A DNA stretch of 64,000 nt from Vibrio sp. RE88 (GTDB taxonomy: Bacteria > Pseudomonadota > Gammaproteobacteria > Enterobacterales > Vibrionaceae), in NCBI RefSeq assembly GCF_013113835.1, contig NZ_VTYQ01000004.1, forward strand, positions 62,001 to 126,000, read 5' to 3'. The position numbers and the translations under genes were made by a program. Each line of letters begins with the position of its first letter. Within the stretch, counting starts at the first letter, position 1. Under the pieces are notes generated by a model. That model worked only from the letters and a program-made list of their open reading frames with translations, was not told the origin of the DNA and did no database searches. Positions 63,320 through 64,000 of this stretch are shown here, piece after piece.

Positions 63320-64000
63320 ATGAAAATTAAATTATTAGCCGCTGCAATTGCGGCAACAGCATGTGGTACTAACGCTTTCGCTGCAGAAATCTACAACAGC
63401 GAAGGTTCAACAATTTCTATCGGTGGCTACGTAGATGTAGGTATCGGTGAGTATGACTCAGCAGATGAAGTTGAGGTGCATGATGTGTCTCCTCGAATCA
63501 ACATCGCAGGAACACAAGATATTGGCAATGGCTTTACTGTCGATGCGAAAGGCGAATGGGCTCTGAACTACCTTGATGGTGGTGATACCTCTTTCACTAC
63601 TCGTCTGGGTTACATTGGTGCGACTCATGAGCAGTTCGGTCGATTTGTTGTCGGTACGCAGTGGTCTCCATACTACGACGTAGCGAGCGCAGCAGACTAC
63701 CCTATCGCGTTTGCGAATGATTTCTTATATGACGATCACAACAATCTCGGTACAGCTCGCGGTGAAGATATGGTCAGCTACCGTAAAGCGATCGAACTGG
63801 GAGACATGGGAAGTCTAAACCTAGGCTTAGCATGGCAAGGTAAGCATACTGCAACCACGGATACTCAATCAGCTGTCGGAAGCACTGTTACAACGACCCG
63901 TACAAGCAGTGAGTATGATGCTCGTGGTCAAATTGCCCTGTCGATGAATGTCTATGGCTTTAACCTAGGCTACTCATACAATGGTGGTGACGTTGACAAT
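63320..64000 (+). CDS. Outer-membrane porin (OmpU-like), 5' part
   Basis: The gene is cut by the window edge; 227 codons are seen and the frame stays open. Residues 1-22 form a signal peptide (MKIKLLAAAIAA to NAFA), followed by alternating beta strands and turns (ISIGGYVDVGIGEYDSADEV, GNGFTVDAKGEWALN, VVGTQWSPYYD) typical of general porins of Vibrio. It lacks only the C-terminal strands. The protein would form trimeric diffusion pores in the outer membrane. Confidence 0.85.
   Translation, partial: MKIKLLAAAIAATACGTNAFAAEIYNSEGSTISIGGYVDVGIGEYDSADEVEVHDVSPRINIAGTQDIGNGFTVDAKGEWALNYLDGGDTSFTTRLGYIGATHEQFGRFVVGTQWSPYYDVASAADYPIAFANDFLYDDHNNLGTARGEDMVSYRKAIELGDMGSLNLGLAWQGKHTATTDTQSAVGSTVTTTRTSSEYDARGQIALSMNVYGFNLGYSYNGGDVDN

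Noticed and set aside
1..64000. Insertion sequences, prophage or integrase genes
   Set aside because: No transposase, integrase, phage structural gene, tRNA attachment site or terminal inverted repeat was found on either strand.

Overview
The window looks like a chromosomal segment of a marine gamma-proteobacterium, most likely Vibrio or a close relative in the Vibrionaceae. The basis is the gene repertoire and style: an OmpU-like porin, DUF3820, a DgcN/DgcA pair, an anaerobic sulfatase maturase with its sulfatase, many cyclic-di-GMP enzymes, moderate GC content and AT-rich spacers. I found no rRNA, tRNA, transposase, phage gene or CRISPR array. The last gene, a porin, runs off the right edge.

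Layout. (1) 1-2.8 kb: a small DUF3820 gene, a small unknown gene, a Sel1-repeat lipoprotein built of nearly identical 108-bp units, and a decayed second copy of DUF3820. (2) 2.8-4.6 kb: succinate-semialdehyde dehydrogenase facing a small unknown gene across a shared terminator. (3) 4.65-11.7 kb: one operon for an envelope ABC transporter (secreted helical protein, ATPase, FtsX-type permease, LolA-like protein, outer-membrane barrel), ending in a LytS/LytTR-type two-component pair and a small membrane protein. Three direct repeats at exact 20-bp spacing upstream look like LytTR operators. (4) 11.8-13.9 kb: a LysE exporter, a DsbA-like protein and small genes. (5) 14-19.7 kb: two GH13 maltodextrin enzymes and a secreted M28 aminopeptidase. 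(6) 20-26.4 kb: a peptide/nickel-type ABC importer with a fused double permease and a Zur-like operator, then a MATE exporter. (7) 26.5-29.5 kb: a Ser-type sulfatase and its radical-SAM maturase.

(8) 29.7-53.5 kb is the most unusual region: a hybrid NRPS-PKS cluster of about 20 kb read in one direction. Its order is A-PCP-C, stand-alone A, stand-alone PCP, KS-AT-KR-DH-ACP, C-A-PCP-TE, EmrB-type exporter, small membrane protein, NADPH oxidoreductase, EmrA-type adaptor and Sfp/EntD phosphopantetheinyl transferase. A divergent O-methyltransferase lies on one side and an OmpR-type two-component system on the other. Read colinearly, the assembly line has four steps: a starter acid that is probably not an alpha-amino acid (the conserved Asp of the A pocket is Ala), a second residue loaded by a module split over three proteins, one malonate extension that is reduced and perhaps dehydrated, and aspartate before thioesterase release. 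I do not recognise the product.

(9) 53.6-58.1 kb: cyclic-di-GMP signalling genes, namely a periplasmic binding lipoprotein translationally coupled to a membrane diguanylate cyclase, and an XRE regulator with a second cyclase. (10) 58.4-61.4 kb: a LysR-DgcN-DgcA set for D-glutamate use. (11) 61.5-64 kb: a YegD-type Hsp70 protein and the start of a porin gene.
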